Assembly: GCA_910578115.1 (NCBI GenBank)
Contig: CAJTPO010000041.1
Span: 1-41,296 of the forward strand
Direction of reading: 5' to 3'
DNA length: 41,296 nt
Source: an uncultured Lachnospiraceae bacterium
Lineage (GTDB): Bacteria; Bacillota; Clostridia; Lachnospirales; Lachnospiraceae
This document shows positions 26,001-35,760 of this stretch, one piece after another. A program made the position numbers and the translations under genes. Below the pieces are notes generated by a model. It was not told the origin of the DNA and ran no database searches. It saw nothing but the letters and a program-made list of their open reading frames with translations. Every line of letters starts with the position of its first letter. Positions within the stretch are counted from its first letter, which is position 1.

Positions 26001-29000
26001 CCGTCACCTTAATATAAATCTTATCGCCGGCCTTCAAGGCTTTCTTATCGTTAAGAGCAGGCTTAACCACCTCACCATTCTGTACCGTAAACGAGTTGTC
26101 GTTATAAGCAATATCGCTGATTTCTCCCAGCTGTGTATCGCTCTCCCAGCTATTGCCTGTTTCTTTCTTTGTCTTACTGTAATACCACTCTACCATCGCA
26201 TTTTCTGTGGCTGCAACCGTATATACCGTAGCTGCCTTGTCATCCGGTATCGTGTATTCGAACATCTGACTTGTGCCTTTTGTAACCGTCTGTTCGCCGC
26301 CCAGAGCTTTTGTTGCCGTTGTAGCAGCCTTGACCGTCACGTCAATCTTCTTGTCCCCGATAACGGCCGCAGGATTAATAACCGTAACAGCGATCACAAT
26401 TGTCTCGCCGCCTTCCATGAACAGCTTAACTGTCCTGCTTGCAGGAGCAGCCGGTGTCCCAGGTTCGGCCGGATCCGCCATCACTTTTGCTTTCGGAGCT
26501 ACCACTGCATCCCCATCATAATATTCGGTATCATCATTCACTGCAAGAAATTTCGCGTCAATCTCGTCGGAAGGGCTGTAAGTAAAGCTGTAATCGCCCG
26601 TAACATCCGCCTTGAATCTTACGTACTGTGTCTCCTGCGCATTATCTTTCGTAAACGACATGGATGCTCCGACATCACCAACCGCCAGTGTTTTGGATAA
26701 ATCTCTCTTTGTCACATAAAGCTCGGAATTTGCTCTGACTTTAATAAATACAGTCTCTCCCGTCTTCATGCCTAATTCAAACTGCCCAGAATAAACAGGA
26801 GTCTGATTTCCCTGCGGCTGCTTCTCATATTTCTCAATTCCGCCGACAAACGTATAGAAATTATCTTCCTGTGCGGTAAACGAAACCCACATATCTCTTG
26901 TGACTTTCAGCGGCTTATCCTTCGTATAGGAAGTGGAAAGCTTTGTAAAGTCAACATACGAAGATACGCTAAGCTTAAATGCACCATAGACTCTAAAGTA
27001 AATCTTTTGTCCCTCTTCAAGCCTAAGCGTCTGCCTGTTCATATCCCCAGCAAAATACGCTTCTGTTCCGTTGCTGTAATAGATCTGATAATTCCGATCA
27101 TACGCATTGTTATAATACCATTTACATTCAAACGTATATTCGCCGTATGACGGTGCCATAAACTGTACCCAGGTCCTGTCATTAGACGGATTATTCAACA
27201 TATCCTCATTCGAAACGTTAACAGGATTAGATACTGTCAACACTTCAAGTCTTCCCTCGTAATAAGGGTCAACTGTCTTGATAAATTCATCATAGAAATC
27301 ATTACCACCATTCTCATAATCGCCGCCATAACCAGTACCCTTCCCTACGGCTTTGACTGCTATATGGTATCTTGCGATCGTCTTCTTAGTAACCTTGGAA
27401 GTCACCGTAATCGTTGTCTTACCCTGCTGCATTGCTTTCAGCGTTGCAGAGAAGGACCCCGGATTAGCCTTAATGGAGGCCACCTTGGTATTACTGCTCT
27501 TCCATGTCAGTGTATCTGTGCCTCTCGGCTGTGCAAATTCATTTATATCCTCAGCTACTAATGTATACGTATTGCCTGAAGTCAGGTACGTCTCTAAATT
27601 GGAAATATAAATTCCACAATCATACTCCGGATTACTAATATCACAATTCTCATATGATGCCGGAATATTCGTGGTCTTTGCCTTGGTAGACGCCGATTTA
27701 GCCGCCCGCTCTCCCTCGTATACCGGTGTTACGGATATCGTGTAGGAAGAAAGCCTCATAAGCTTCTCGGTAGAGATGGTATACGCGTACATCTTAGTCT
27801 TCTCAAAATATCTGAAATGACCATTCGAACCATCCACATTATTCAGTAATGCCCGCTGCTTATTCTGTTCCCAAGATTTTGCGTCAGCAGCAATCTTATT
27901 CTTCATCGCCCACTCTCTGTAAGCCAGTTTCTTATAGATCACACTGCCTCTGGCATCCTTCACCTCGATGTCAAACGCCTCGGGATGACCTGCATGAGCA
28001 AAGTTCAATGTAATATGCTTATCGTCCGTATAAACCGCTTTCAGACTCTTAACCGGATCAAGCCTGGATGTCGCGAGACTGATGGACTTTTCTGTCTGCA
28101 CTTTATCATCCGTGCCTGACTTCCAAAGCCAATCTGTAAATTTCAGGTCACATCTGCTGTTTTCCTTGGCTGCGATAATAATATACTCGCCCTCACGAAG
28201 TTTACCGTCTATGGACCGATGCGTTTCGCCATCATATGTAGCCTGATAAATCTCGAATCCTGCCTCTTCTACTTCCTTCCAATTCGTGATCTCAATATTA
28301 GACGACCAGTGATAAGGTACCTTCGCCTTACCCTGCTTATATTCAAGGTAATCCGCGAGTCTGACCGCATCACCAACCTTCATCGTCTTTACTTTCTTCG
28401 TGGTGAGAGTATCAGGTCTCGCAGTGACTGTAAGGTCGCAGTAACCGGATATACTATTATCCGCCTTGACATATACTCTTACACGCACCTCACCATTCTT
28501 ATCCACACCCTTAAAGGTAAGTTTTCCCTTGTTGTTGATTGTAACGTACTTAGACAGATTCAGCACTTTACCGTTATCATCAAGTTTATGCTCACCATCT
28601 GTAACATAATATGTGAGTTTCGGATCCTGATATTTGTCCGTCAGTTTTATGCCCAGCGCCTTCTCCGCCGCTTTCAACGAAAGCTGGAACCAGGTGTAAT
28701 CATCGGAATCCGCAGCCGCATTCGAAGGCTTCTCGAAGAACCCTCCATCCACCAAAAGCTGCGCAGATTTATCCGCAAGTTCTACAATATAACCCTCTTT
28801 GGAATCCTTGTCATTAAAATATCTGACCGGATTCTGCTTGGTCTTCTCCTCAGTTACTTCAAAGTAGGGCCGTAATTCCTTCACCTGCGATTTTGTAGTC
28901 TCGAACATCTTCACTGTGCCGGCCGCTGACTCTGTCACCCTGGAACCATCCGCCAATGTTCTCACAGCACTCACGTTTCTGACATAGATTACATACGCAC

Positions 29001-32000
29001 TGCTTTCCAGTTCTTTAAATGTAACCCACTGCCTGCAAATCTTAAGCTTTTCGTCGTATCCTCTTGTTCCCCCAAAATACAACGGCGCAACTGCAAACGT
29101 ATCCTGCCATTGACCATTCGTCATTTTTTTGATCGCTGTTTCAAAGTCAGCTGCCTTCCACTTATTGGCATCCTTCTTATTCGCAAGCTTCACGACATAG
29201 ATTTCTCCGCGATATCCGTTGTCAACCCTGGTAAACTGTACTTCAGCATACGTATCCTTCGGAATCACTTTCTTAATGACGGGAGCCGTTACTTCTGTGA
29301 CTGTCACTTTAGTCTTTGCAACTTTCACGCCTTTACCGGTAATCTCCTCGAATGTTTTGCCATCCGCCGCAAGGCGTACCGGATATGCCTCGACATTTAC
29401 TGCCACCGGCTTCTTATTATTCGTTGCAAGCGCGGTGATCAGACCGGTTTCCGGATTAATGCTTGCATATTGGTTACTTGTTTCACCGCCGCTGAGACGA
29501 TATCTTATGCGTATAACGTCACCGAGCTGCGCTTTTGTAATCTTGACGTCAAGCTGCTGTTCCTCGCCTACCGCCATCTTGCCCTGTACTCCATTGAATG
29601 CAAGAGCCTTCGGAGTTACTGCTTTCTTAAGGTCTGCCTCCAATTTCGCAGCCGTAAGGTCGAGATTGAAGTTCTCTGTATAGCCTTCTTCCCATGTAAC
29701 GCTGAACTTCTTCTCCGGATTAACAACTTTTCCGGACTCATCAAGTTCCACCGGGAAAAGAACCGTGATGTAATATCTGTTTATTTCTTCATACTCAGCG
29801 ATCACATATCCATTTGCGGATTTAATACTGTTCCCGAATATGAAGTTATTTTCTGCAAAGCTGTCATTTACTTCCAATTCTCTGCTAAACTCAAGCGGTG
29901 CAGCAATATTTACCGCGATATAGTTCCTGTTTAACGGAATTTCCTTGCCAGTAACCAGATCCTTAGTAACGGTTTTCCAGTCACTTATCTGCGGATCCCA
30001 TGCCCTAAGGGTATATCCCTCATAAACAAACGGTATTCCTTCTCTCGGCACGATCTTATAGGTACCGTCTTTATCCTTTTCCGTGTTAACAGAAACCTGA
30101 CCCTGTTCTTCGTAGTCCACTGTGTTCCAGAAGAACTCTACCGGATTTATTTCTGCTTCTCCACGAACAACATTCTCCGGCGATGCCGATTTAAATGTGA
30201 GATTATAAGATGCATCATACTGTGCAAATAACGCATTATTATTTCTGAGCTTTACATCATATCTTCTGCCATATCTTATGCGTTTATTACCATTAACCGC
30301 TTTGTTATCTTCATAATACGTCGGCCAGAAATCATCATCTTCCTCTTCCGTACTATTAAGTATCGGATAGCTATTGAAATACTTAACCTTTCTGTTTTCA
30401 ACAGCATCCCATTTCTCACCATCACCGCGCTCGAACAGCCACCTGTCATCACTGCTGCCATCTGTGCCATCGGGAATCTTACGATCTTCAGCAACGGCTT
30501 TCGCTTCTACATGCCAGTTCTCCAGCATCTCATAGATATGTTCGCCTGCTGCTGCTTCTTCCTTCAGGATCGGTGTGATCTCTACATCCAGCGGCTTGAT
30601 TTCAAACTCAAACCTGCCGTCCTTGTCTTCAAGTTCTACCCATCTTTCACTCCAGTCGTCGTTCGCTCTCAGCGGACCATAGGTATCGTTTCCTTCAAAG
30701 CTTGCAACCAGAATATAGGTACCGCCATACTTTACCTCTCCGGTAGGCACTTTCTCGCTGCTTTCACTCCATGCCCACTCGACTCTTACGGTGCCCACGC
30801 CGTCCTGCGGCTCGCCGTTTACTTTGAGCTCCGTTGCCGGAATCTCAGCTCCGGTAGCCTTATTTGTCAGCCTGACAAACCCTTCCGGAAGTGCATCTGC
30901 AATCGTTTTTCCATCATATATCTTGTCGCCAAACAGCTTGCTTCTGTCAACAACGACCGCGATTTCACCGGCATCAAACTTGATATCACCGGCTTTATAA
31001 TGCTGCTTGAATTCGCCGTTATCTGCATCCCAGGCAGCCATATTCCTGGTGGTATAGTTGGACCATGACAACTGATTGCCAATTTTATTCGTCACCTTAT
31101 TGCCATCCATATCCAAAATGCCGGAGCGGTTGTTATCATTATCAAACCAGACTGCCGCCTTATACACGTAAGGTCGTGTATCATTCTTTATAAATGTGCC
31201 TGTTGAGTTCTCCCATTCAGCGCTGTCTGAACCATCGGCATTCTTCTTCAGGTTTATCGCCTGCCAATGCGGATTCTCGGACTGCCAGTTAAGCGGCGCA
31301 GCGCTGTTCAGATCCAGTGCATTCTCATCGTTGCCGGGAATTGCATAGATACTGTATCCCTGCTTGGAAAAGTCGTCTACGCTATCACCATATTTTGCAT
31401 ACTGTGTATCCGCCACAAGCATAAGTTCCTGCTTCTTGATCAGGAAATAAGCATCGCCCACCGCCGGTGCATTCTTCGGAACGAGCGCGCTGTCCTTGTA
31501 TGTAATGTGCAGGCGATAAATACCTGCATTATTTGGCGCCATATCAGGACTGGTACTAACCTGCGTAAAGGAATCTTCCAGCGCCTTCACCGCGTCCTCT
31601 TTCCGCGCAGCAAAAGCTTCATCCGTCTCATCCTCATTCTTTTTCATATGGGTGAGATCATAATATTGATTCAGGCTTCCCTCTTGCCATTCATAAGTGA
31701 TATCCTTATGCGTGTCCTTGATCTCAGAAGTAACCACTGCCTTCTTGTAGGAAGCCCTGTCCGCAAACAATGCGGTATCCGGATCATAGACCGTCCATGC
31801 AGGATCCTCTGACGTAAGGCCGCCGCCGCCCATACCGCGTCCGCCTGCCTTGTTGAACTCCGCGATAATCGCGCTTACATCGACTGTAGTCTTTGTCGCC
31901 TCGCCGAGTGTCACTTCCAGCATGTTCTTTTCATTGGCAAGCGTATCGCTGTCTGCTTTCACCTTATAATTACGGTTTGCGGAATCAGTCGCCTCTGCAA

Positions 32001-34050
32001 CCGGACGCCTCGAACTCACTGTGCCGCCTGCATTATATACGCCCTTTTCACCTGTAAATCTGATAAAATATTTATACTGTGTCTTATCGTCATCTGTTTT
32101 TAGATCCATCGTGCTGGAAAGCTTTGTCCACTCGCCCCATTTCTGATCCTCCGTCGCGCCAGCCGGCCACTGTGCCTCCGGCAGCCTGGTTCTGGACTTG
32201 TACATAAGTTCGAATACAGGACTGTAGTACTGCGTTACGTTCACATTATCATATGACACGCCGTAAAAATCCTTATCCCCAGCCGGAGCGTCGCTCTTCA
32301 CAGCGCCTGCCAGCGTTGCGTCCACCGGATCAGGCACGCGAAGTTCCGATGCCACTTCCGCCAGCGCTTTTCTAATGCCTTCCGTGGTCATTCCAGTATT
32401 CAATTCGCCAGCTTTGGTGGGCACCAATATCACTTCGATCGGATCGATCGCAATCTTGACCGGATCACTGTGACTCTTATCATATCGTCCGTCCACACCC
32501 TCGTACACATATACAAGGTAGTACTCGCCAACATCCCCTACAGTTTCTTCCGTCATCATTGTGTACAGGGCACCATCCTGCCAGAAAAACTGTGTGATTC
32601 CATCCACTTCGTCCTCTTCCGGGAACTCTGTGATACTCGAATCATTTATTTCTTTCGTATACCACTTCGGCACAGCCTGCTTATCGGCATCAGCCACATC
32701 GTCGCCGAGCGGCACATCCTGGCCGTCTGCTCCCACAGCCTTCACCACGGCGGTTAAACCATACTCTGCCGCGATCTCCGAAGCCTTATAAGTCTTACCT
32801 TTCTCATAAGTCTTGACAATCTCACTGCCGGGATTCTTGATCTCCACATCAACACTGGTCTGCATAAGACCGTCAAATCTGACAAGGTATTCTCCGCCTG
32901 TCACTTCGTAATTGTTCATGGCAGCGGCATCAAGTACAACCTCGACCTTGACTCTGTAGTCGCCATCTTTACTAAAGGACAGCTCCGTCGTCTCAGCTTC
33001 TTCGCCAACCTTATACACTTTGACTGTGCTGCTGTACTGCAGACCGTTGAAATCTCTACTACCATCCTTTAACTTGACAGCATTTCTGACATCCGCCTTG
33101 AAATCTTCTATTTTGCTGCCGGCTTTCACAGATAAAATTTCCTCTGCACTGTCTTCACCTTCCAGCGCAATTGTCAGTTTCCTGGGCGTAATGTTAAAGT
33201 ATACATTATACCCCTCCTGCACAGCGCCGCAGACACCTTCCTGCACTCTCGTCGTAAGATGCAGCGCATAGCTGCCCACGCTCTGAGGCGTTCCTGTCAT
33301 TGCCACCAGCGTCTCTGCACCATCCTCAGACTTCTTTACCTCTTTCCATTCCAGGATAAGGTAATCGTCCTTAAGTGCCGGAACCGATTCACCGTTTACC
33401 TTGATAACAGCTGCATCTTTTACCACATTTATAACGTTGCCAAACAAGTCGTCTAAGCTGTAAGGCACGATATAAGTAAGCCTGTCTGCGCTGTTGTCAC
33501 GCACAAACCCGCTCCCCAGCGAAAGTTCGCCCTCATTGACAGTAACTTCCGTAGATGCAACCGCAACCTGTTCGTCCTGACCAGACTGTGTAGTATCCTC
33601 ATCCGTTTCATTACCGTTTGATTCGGTTTCGACATCCGTTGCTTCTGTCTTGCCGTCTCCCGATTCACTATTGCCTGTTTCCACATTGGTGTCTTCCGCT
33701 TCTGTATCGCCTGTCTCCGCGTCGGTATCTGTTGTTTCTGTACCGCCTGTCTCTGTTTCGGTTTCGGTATCTGTTATTTCCGTTCCACCGTCACCCATTT
33801 CTGTTGTTTCGTCAGAAACCTTCTCGGAATCAGACGCTCCACCTGCATCATCCGACGAGTTTGAGCCGCTGTCACCATCAGGTGAAGTCGTCTCATCCGC
33901 TTCCGGCTCTGCTGCCGGGTCAGCTTCTGTCGTTGACACAACTGCTTCCGGGTTTTCTACCGCCAACGCCGTCATCGGCACTGACTGGAACACCATTGCC
34001 ACGCTCAGCATAATCGGTAAAACCCGTTTAAGCAAGTTTCGTTTAAACAT
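23026..34050 (-). CDS. Giant secreted multidomain surface protein B (3674 aa)
   Basis: Signal peptide at residues 1-31 (MFKRNLLKRVLPIMLSV, then SVPMTALAVE). Residues about 32-170 are a Thr/Glu/Asp/Gly linker with TETET-type repeats. MBG/Ig-like beta modules run to about 1470, then an Ig-like group 2 module near 1480 (MAVGEEQQLDVKI), Fn3-like modules near 1590 and 2000, and an Ig-like module near 2185 (TWKSSNTKVASIK). From about 2270 to the end lie about 14 repeats of roughly 100 residues with a W-x-x-F-x-A-P-E-x-G-x-Y-x-F start. Module order and segments such as YVRNVSAVRTLADGS match protein A, so the two are paralogues; B has about twice as many terminal repeats. No LPXTG, SLH or transmembrane anchor is visible. 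AAGGAG precedes the ATG. The promoter has a 9-G tract. Confidence 0.85.
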   Translation of the reverse strand: MFKRNLLKRVLPIMLSVAMVFQSVPMTALAVENPEAVVSTTEADPAAEPEADETTSPDGDSGSNSSDDAGGASDSEKVSDETTEMGDGGTEITDTETETETGGTETTDTDAETGDTEAEDTNVETGNSESGDGKTEATDVETESNGNETDEDTTQSGQDEQVAVASTEVTVNEGELSLGSGFVRDNSADRLTYIVPYSLDDLFGNVINVVKDAAVIKVNGESVPALKDDYLILEWKEVKKSEDGAETLVAMTGTPQSVGSYALHLTTRVQEGVCGAVQEGYNVYFNITPRKLTIALEGEDSAEEILSVKAGSKIEDFKADVRNAVKLKDGSRDFNGLQYSSTVKVYKVGEEAETTELSFSKDGDYRVKVEVVLDAAAMNNYEVTGGEYLVRFDGLMQTSVDVEIKNPGSEIVKTYEKGKTYKASEIAAEYGLTAVVKAVGADGQDVPLGDDVADADKQAVPKWYTKEINDSSITEFPEEDEVDGITQFFWQDGALYTMMTEETVGDVGEYYLVYVYEGVDGRYDKSHSDPVKIAIDPIEVILVPTKAGELNTGMTTEGIRKALAEVASELRVPDPVDATLAGAVKSDAPAGDKDFYGVSYDNVNVTQYYSPVFELMYKSRTRLPEAQWPAGATEDQKWGEWTKLSSTMDLKTDDDKTQYKYFIRFTGEKGVYNAGGTVSSRRPVAEATDSANRNYKVKADSDTLANEKNMLEVTLGEATKTTVDVSAIIAEFNKAGGRGMGGGGLTSEDPAWTVYDPDTALFADRASYKKAVVTSEIKDTHKDITYEWQEGSLNQYYDLTHMKKNEDETDEAFAARKEDAVKALEDSFTQVSTSPDMAPNNAGIYRLHITYKDSALVPKNAPAVGDAYFLIKKQELMLVADTQYAKYGDSVDDFSKQGYSIYAIPGNDENALDLNSAAPLNWQSENPHWQAINLKKNADGSDSAEWENSTGTFIKNDTRPYVYKAAVWFDNDNNRSGILDMDGNKVTNKIGNQLSWSNYTTRNMAAWDADNGEFKQHYKAGDIKFDAGEIAVVVDRSKLFGDKIYDGKTIADALPEGFVRLTNKATGAEIPATELKVNGEPQDGVGTVRVEWAWSESSEKVPTGEVKYGGTYILVASFEGNDTYGPLRANDDWSERWVELEDKDGRFEFEIKPLDVEITPILKEEAAAGEHIYEMLENWHVEAKAVAEDRKIPDGTDGSSDDRWLFERGDGEKWDAVENRKVKYFNSYPILNSTEEEDDDFWPTYYEDNKAVNGNKRIRYGRRYDVKLRNNNALFAQYDASYNLTFKSASPENVVRGEAEINPVEFFWNTVDYEEQGQVSVNTEKDKDGTYKIVPREGIPFVYEGYTLRAWDPQISDWKTVTKDLVTGKEIPLNRNYIAVNIAAPLEFSRELEVNDSFAENNFIFGNSIKSANGYVIAEYEEINRYYITVLFPVELDESGKVVNPEKKFSVTWEEGYTENFNLDLTAAKLEADLKKAVTPKALAFNGVQGKMAVGEEQQLDVKITKAQLGDVIRIRYRLSGGETSNQYASINPETGLITALATNNKKPVAVNVEAYPVRLAADGKTFEEITGKGVKVAKTKVTVTEVTAPVIKKVIPKDTYAEVQFTRVDNGYRGEIYVVKLANKKDANKWKAADFETAIKKMTNGQWQDTFAVAPLYFGGTRGYDEKLKICRQWVTFKELESSAYVIYVRNVSAVRTLADGSRVTESAAGTVKMFETTKSQVKELRPYFEVTEEKTKQNPVRYFNDKDSKEGYIVELADKSAQLLVDGGFFEKPSNAAADSDDYTWFQLSLKAAEKALGIKLTDKYQDPKLTYYVTDGEHKLDDNGKVLNLSKYVTINNKGKLTFKGVDKNGEVRVRVYVKADNSISGYCDLTVTARPDTLTTKKVKTMKVGDAVRLADYLEYKQGKAKVPYHWSSNIEITNWKEVEEAGFEIYQATYDGETHRSIDGKLREGEYIIIAAKENSRCDLKFTDWLWKSGTDDKVQTEKSISLATSRLDPVKSLKAVYTDDKHITLNFAHAGHPEAFDIEVKDARGSVIYKKLAYREWAMKNKIAADAKSWEQNKQRALLNNVDGSNGHFRYFEKTKMYAYTISTEKLMRLSSYTISVTPVYEGERAAKSASTKAKTTNIPASYENCDISNPEYDCGIYISNLETYLTSGNTYTLVAEDINEFAQPRGTDTLTWKSSNTKVASIKANPGSFSATLKAMQQGKTTITVTSKVTKKTIARYHIAVKAVGKGTGYGGDYENGGNDFYDEFIKTVDPYYEGRLEVLTVSNPVNVSNEDMLNNPSNDRTWVQFMAPSYGEYTFECKWYYNNAYDRNYQIYYSNGTEAYFAGDMNRQTLRLEEGQKIYFRVYGAFKLSVSSYVDFTKLSTSYTKDKPLKVTRDMWVSFTAQEDNFYTFVGGIEKYEKQPQGNQTPVYSGQFELGMKTGETVFIKVRANSELYVTKRDLSKTLAVGDVGASMSFTKDNAQETQYVRFKADVTGDYSFTYSPSDEIDAKFLAVNDDTEYYDGDAVVAPKAKVMADPAEPGTPAAPASRTVKLFMEGGETIVIAVTVINPAAVIGDKKIDVTVKAATTATKALGGEQTVTKGTSQMFEYTIPDDKAATVYTVAATENAMVEWYYSKTKKETGNSWESDTQLGEISDIAYNDNSFTVQNGEVVKPALNDKKALKAGDKIYIKVTAGDTADSKVTLTSVADNKTFDAAAPASIELGANYGDAQWYTFTVKKAGYYEFHVKATAVPAEAAAQSVEVMHVDKAFSDTTRDPYIHFANGTSGVRKLNAGDYVFKIMAASAAAEGVKTTAVLSVKEIVPTAIAKGDTQVTLAKDEVKYYSFKAATNDSYTIKWIPDAESGTADAQYTSGSLESGFFSELPTTVTSSTGTCYVKLTQTGEKAVSGKLQVVTDEKRFLTSGKEETFEIKEDYGSIEYTFTTPEDSKLGYIVIVENTSGADETKNQTMPLITVRDGYGDIISDLGKGKKSAERTNWNTALTTRKITITASGITAPTATEAGISATGKIMIRPVTAQALSTAADKIVKADSKWYTYTIPADGRYVLDYTVGAGQDKNSVDVRWYRKMPDGGKGSQINTEAYLEKGQELYVNVKAGDMIADAGVDVTLKAPALLQATELTLSNGKAEADVTIPEGANVVYYTFKAPEYAKYTVSGDANISMRKYLPNKNGNDYYENGGTLEKDEIILIKVNAAGKLIITQDKINELELNKAKEITLKANESAVFMLPLFADGYYDFRVSDAKGLWIDADNSVYEDTVNRCYFAAHIDREESGDRYEFTVGNFGEAEVKLTVTAGKLEAVDLKLGTTDVPVVKDRISITRFSAPEDYWYTVSCSAGSKFVEAVDSVISETFLYEDDVMQGCLEYSGADAAGTAQVTVSKLAPASVSGDTIALSLEAGESKWYAYKTTAAGEYTFTAPQNVGLRIYRSLSSMNENFGPVKAGANAEIYIRVTNNSETKVEGEGAEVTVTCKAATELKVNESVSITESGYSYLTFKAAEDGFYNFSCTNGYVRYYGENAWQGNVFYSAPYLIRKDAVVYLEVYSSGNNEITVTKTGNATVLAHVDVRSGRYQWITFQAPENGTYTFRSTNNTGDPKAWFFRNQDVGDKANTGTLDNVSITDGYGYDDEAGGNNNFMKDIELQAGETIYIAVGHWTLSNAISCDVYVTH

Positions 34051-34160
34051 TTCTCACCACTCCTTCCACTTTGTATGTATATTTGAGTACAATCCTACCG
34101 CTTTCATCTGTTCAATGTATGGCAACAAATCCAGCGATACAATGTCTGCAATATATACCC

Positions 34161-34191
34161 ATAATACCCCCCCCCTGTATGAATAAGTCAA
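34161..34191 (-). promoter_or_regulatory. Phase-variable-type promoter of giant gene B (G9 tract)
   Basis: On the minus strand the -35 box TTGACT (34191-34186) and the -10 box TATTAT (34166-34161) are 19 nt apart, and the nine bases next to the -10 are all G. The other half of the spacer (TATTCATACA) differs from that of gene A, so box identity and tract position are retained while the rest has diverged. The 5' UTR would be about 105 nt. Loss of two G would give a 17-nt spacer. Confidence 0.75.
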
Positions 34192-34220
34192 TGCTTTACC
34201 AATAAACTTCTTCTTTTTAA

Positions 34221-34267
34221 TCAAAAAAACTGCCATACAGAAGTTATATTTCTTCTGCACGACAGTT
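34221..34267 (-). terminator. Terminator after the Rpn-type nuclease gene
   Basis: On the minus strand AACTGTCGTGCAGAAG pairs with CTTCTGTATGGCAGTT (16 pairs including G-U) around an 8-nt loop, followed by a run of T. It lies about 50 nt after the stop codon and upstream of the giant gene B promoter, insulating it. Confidence 0.87.
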
Positions 34268-34316
34268 TTCTTTATATTATCAATTATCGACCCAGGGTGT
34301 TATAAACTGCAACAGG

Positions 34317-35240
34317 CTATATTTTCTTTGCTTCTTCATACCTGCTTACCGTTATGCCCAGACTTTCACAGGCCTTTTCCAGCGTAACGTGAAAAAACTC
34401 CATCGTTCTTTCAATGTCTTCCACAAGCTGTCTGGTTCTGCCTTCAAACTGCCCTTCTGCTCTACCTTCTAACCGGCCTTCTGCTTTGCCCTCTTCTCGG
34501 CCCTGTCTTACATACTGATCAAATAATTCACACACCGTAATCTCATCCTCCTCTCTGATTCCTTTCTTTTCCAGCCAGTCCTCTATGTTCCCTGTATCAC
34601 TTTCGCCCGACAATACTTTGATCATTCTGATCAGCGCCGCCTTGTGTACAATCTTCCTGTCAGAACGGTAACCAATGCCTTCTGCCAGAAAATCCACCAC
34701 GATCCTCATATCGCTCTGAAACCGCTCTCTTATTTCCCGCGGCAGATGCCGCATCTCATATACATGAAGCTTCAAATCGTCAATATATCTCCATGTTTCT
34801 TCAGGTAATTTCCGTCTCGAAAATAAACGCCGGATATCCCGGCCACTCCTCCACCCCGGTTCACCCCAGTAGAGTACAAATTCAATGACCGGGAAAATAT
34901 CCTGTGTCTTTCCTTCATACTGTTCTCTGTATGCTCCGCCTGTATAGCCGGCTTTTCTCAGCAGCATTTTACCGTCCACCGCACTCTGATTCGCAATCAG
35001 ATACATGATCCTGACATTACCGTCTTTCAGTTCATATTTGCATAAATCCTCATACTGGTCCCTGAGCTTCTCTCTGCCTTGATAAAAACTTTCCGTCGGG
35101 CCTGCCCATAAATCTCCCGCATCCACCAGCTTTCTGCCCTGATACAGCAGCACATTTATCGTATCCGCTGTGATATCCGGGAAAGCCATGAAATCCTTTT
35201 GGGCAGTGTCTTTCTTCTCCTTTGTTCCACTATAGTCCAT
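34317..35240 (-). CDS. Rpn family recombination-promoting nuclease / putative transposase
   Basis: A 307-residue protein with the start KEKKDTAQKDFMAFPDITADTINVLLYQGR, typical of the Clostridia branch of the PD-(D/E)XK Rpn/transposase_31 group. The middle has IMYLIANQSAVDGKMLLRKAGY (nuclease core region) and VIEFVLYWGEPGW. The C-terminal Gly/Glu/Arg repeat REEGKAEGRLEGRAEGQFEGR (about 255-275) is a hallmark of this family and is usually variable in copy number. AGGAGG precedes the start. E. coli Rpn proteins cut DNA and stimulate RecA-independent recombination; many Lachnospiraceae genomes hold numerous copies. A strong terminator follows. Activity is not guaranteed, since catalytic residues cannot be mapped with certainty by eye. 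Confidence 0.8.
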   Translation of the reverse strand: MDYSGTKEKKDTAQKDFMAFPDITADTINVLLYQGRKLVDAGDLWAGPTESFYQGREKLRDQYEDLCKYELKDGNVRIMYLIANQSAVDGKMLLRKAGYTGGAYREQYEGKTQDIFPVIEFVLYWGEPGWRSGRDIRRLFSRRKLPEETWRYIDDLKLHVYEMRHLPREIRERFQSDMRIVVDFLAEGIGYRSDRKIVHKAALIRMIKVLSGESDTGNIEDWLEKKGIREEDEITVCELFDQYVRQGREEGKAEGRLEGRAEGQFEGRTRQLVEDIERTMEFFHVTLEKACESLGITVSRYEEAKKI

Positions 35241-35760
35241 TCATCCTCCTGTCCGCAGAAGATTGTGATTGAACGCTTCGGAACAAGATCAAACGATCAG
35301 ACTGCCGTCCATCTATTATGAGCAGCTGCTTTACAGATAACCAATGATCCTGCTGTGTCGTTCTTCCGTTCCTCTGTCCTCTTAAAATCTTCTGCTATTT
35401 TCTTTGTAAATTGAAAAATAAGCATACGATTACCGGTAAGTCACCGATAATAAAGACTTTAATCAGACTAATCAGACAGAAAATTGCTTACATTGCTTCT
35501 CTGTATGTGTGACGGGTGCTGTTCCCATAGATTGTATCTTGTTATATGCTTAATTCGATGGTTGTATCGTAGCATATTGTGGAATATATTTCAATGGTTT
35601 TTCGTTATTACAAATCAAATTTTACCTTTTACTGCAATCCGGCACTTTGCGCCACAGACTCGCTGCCAAAAACAGCACCTGTTGTACTACGGAAAAGATT
35701 ATTTTGCAATTTAAAATTAATTTGAAATGTGATCTGTTCATACCGTGTACACCTCGAAAA
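35241..35760. other. AT-rich intergenic region, no gene seen
   Basis: About 520 bp between the Rpn-type gene and the tRNA terminator. I see no ORF with a ribosome site, no clear repeat and no hairpin with a U run. It presumably holds the Rpn-type promoter, but no -35/-10 pair stands out. Confidence 0.5.

Noticed and set aside
34054..34260. 68-codon minus-strand frame upstream of giant gene B
   Set aside because: It runs through the terminator hairpin, the promoter boxes and the G tract; those non-coding features explain the region better.
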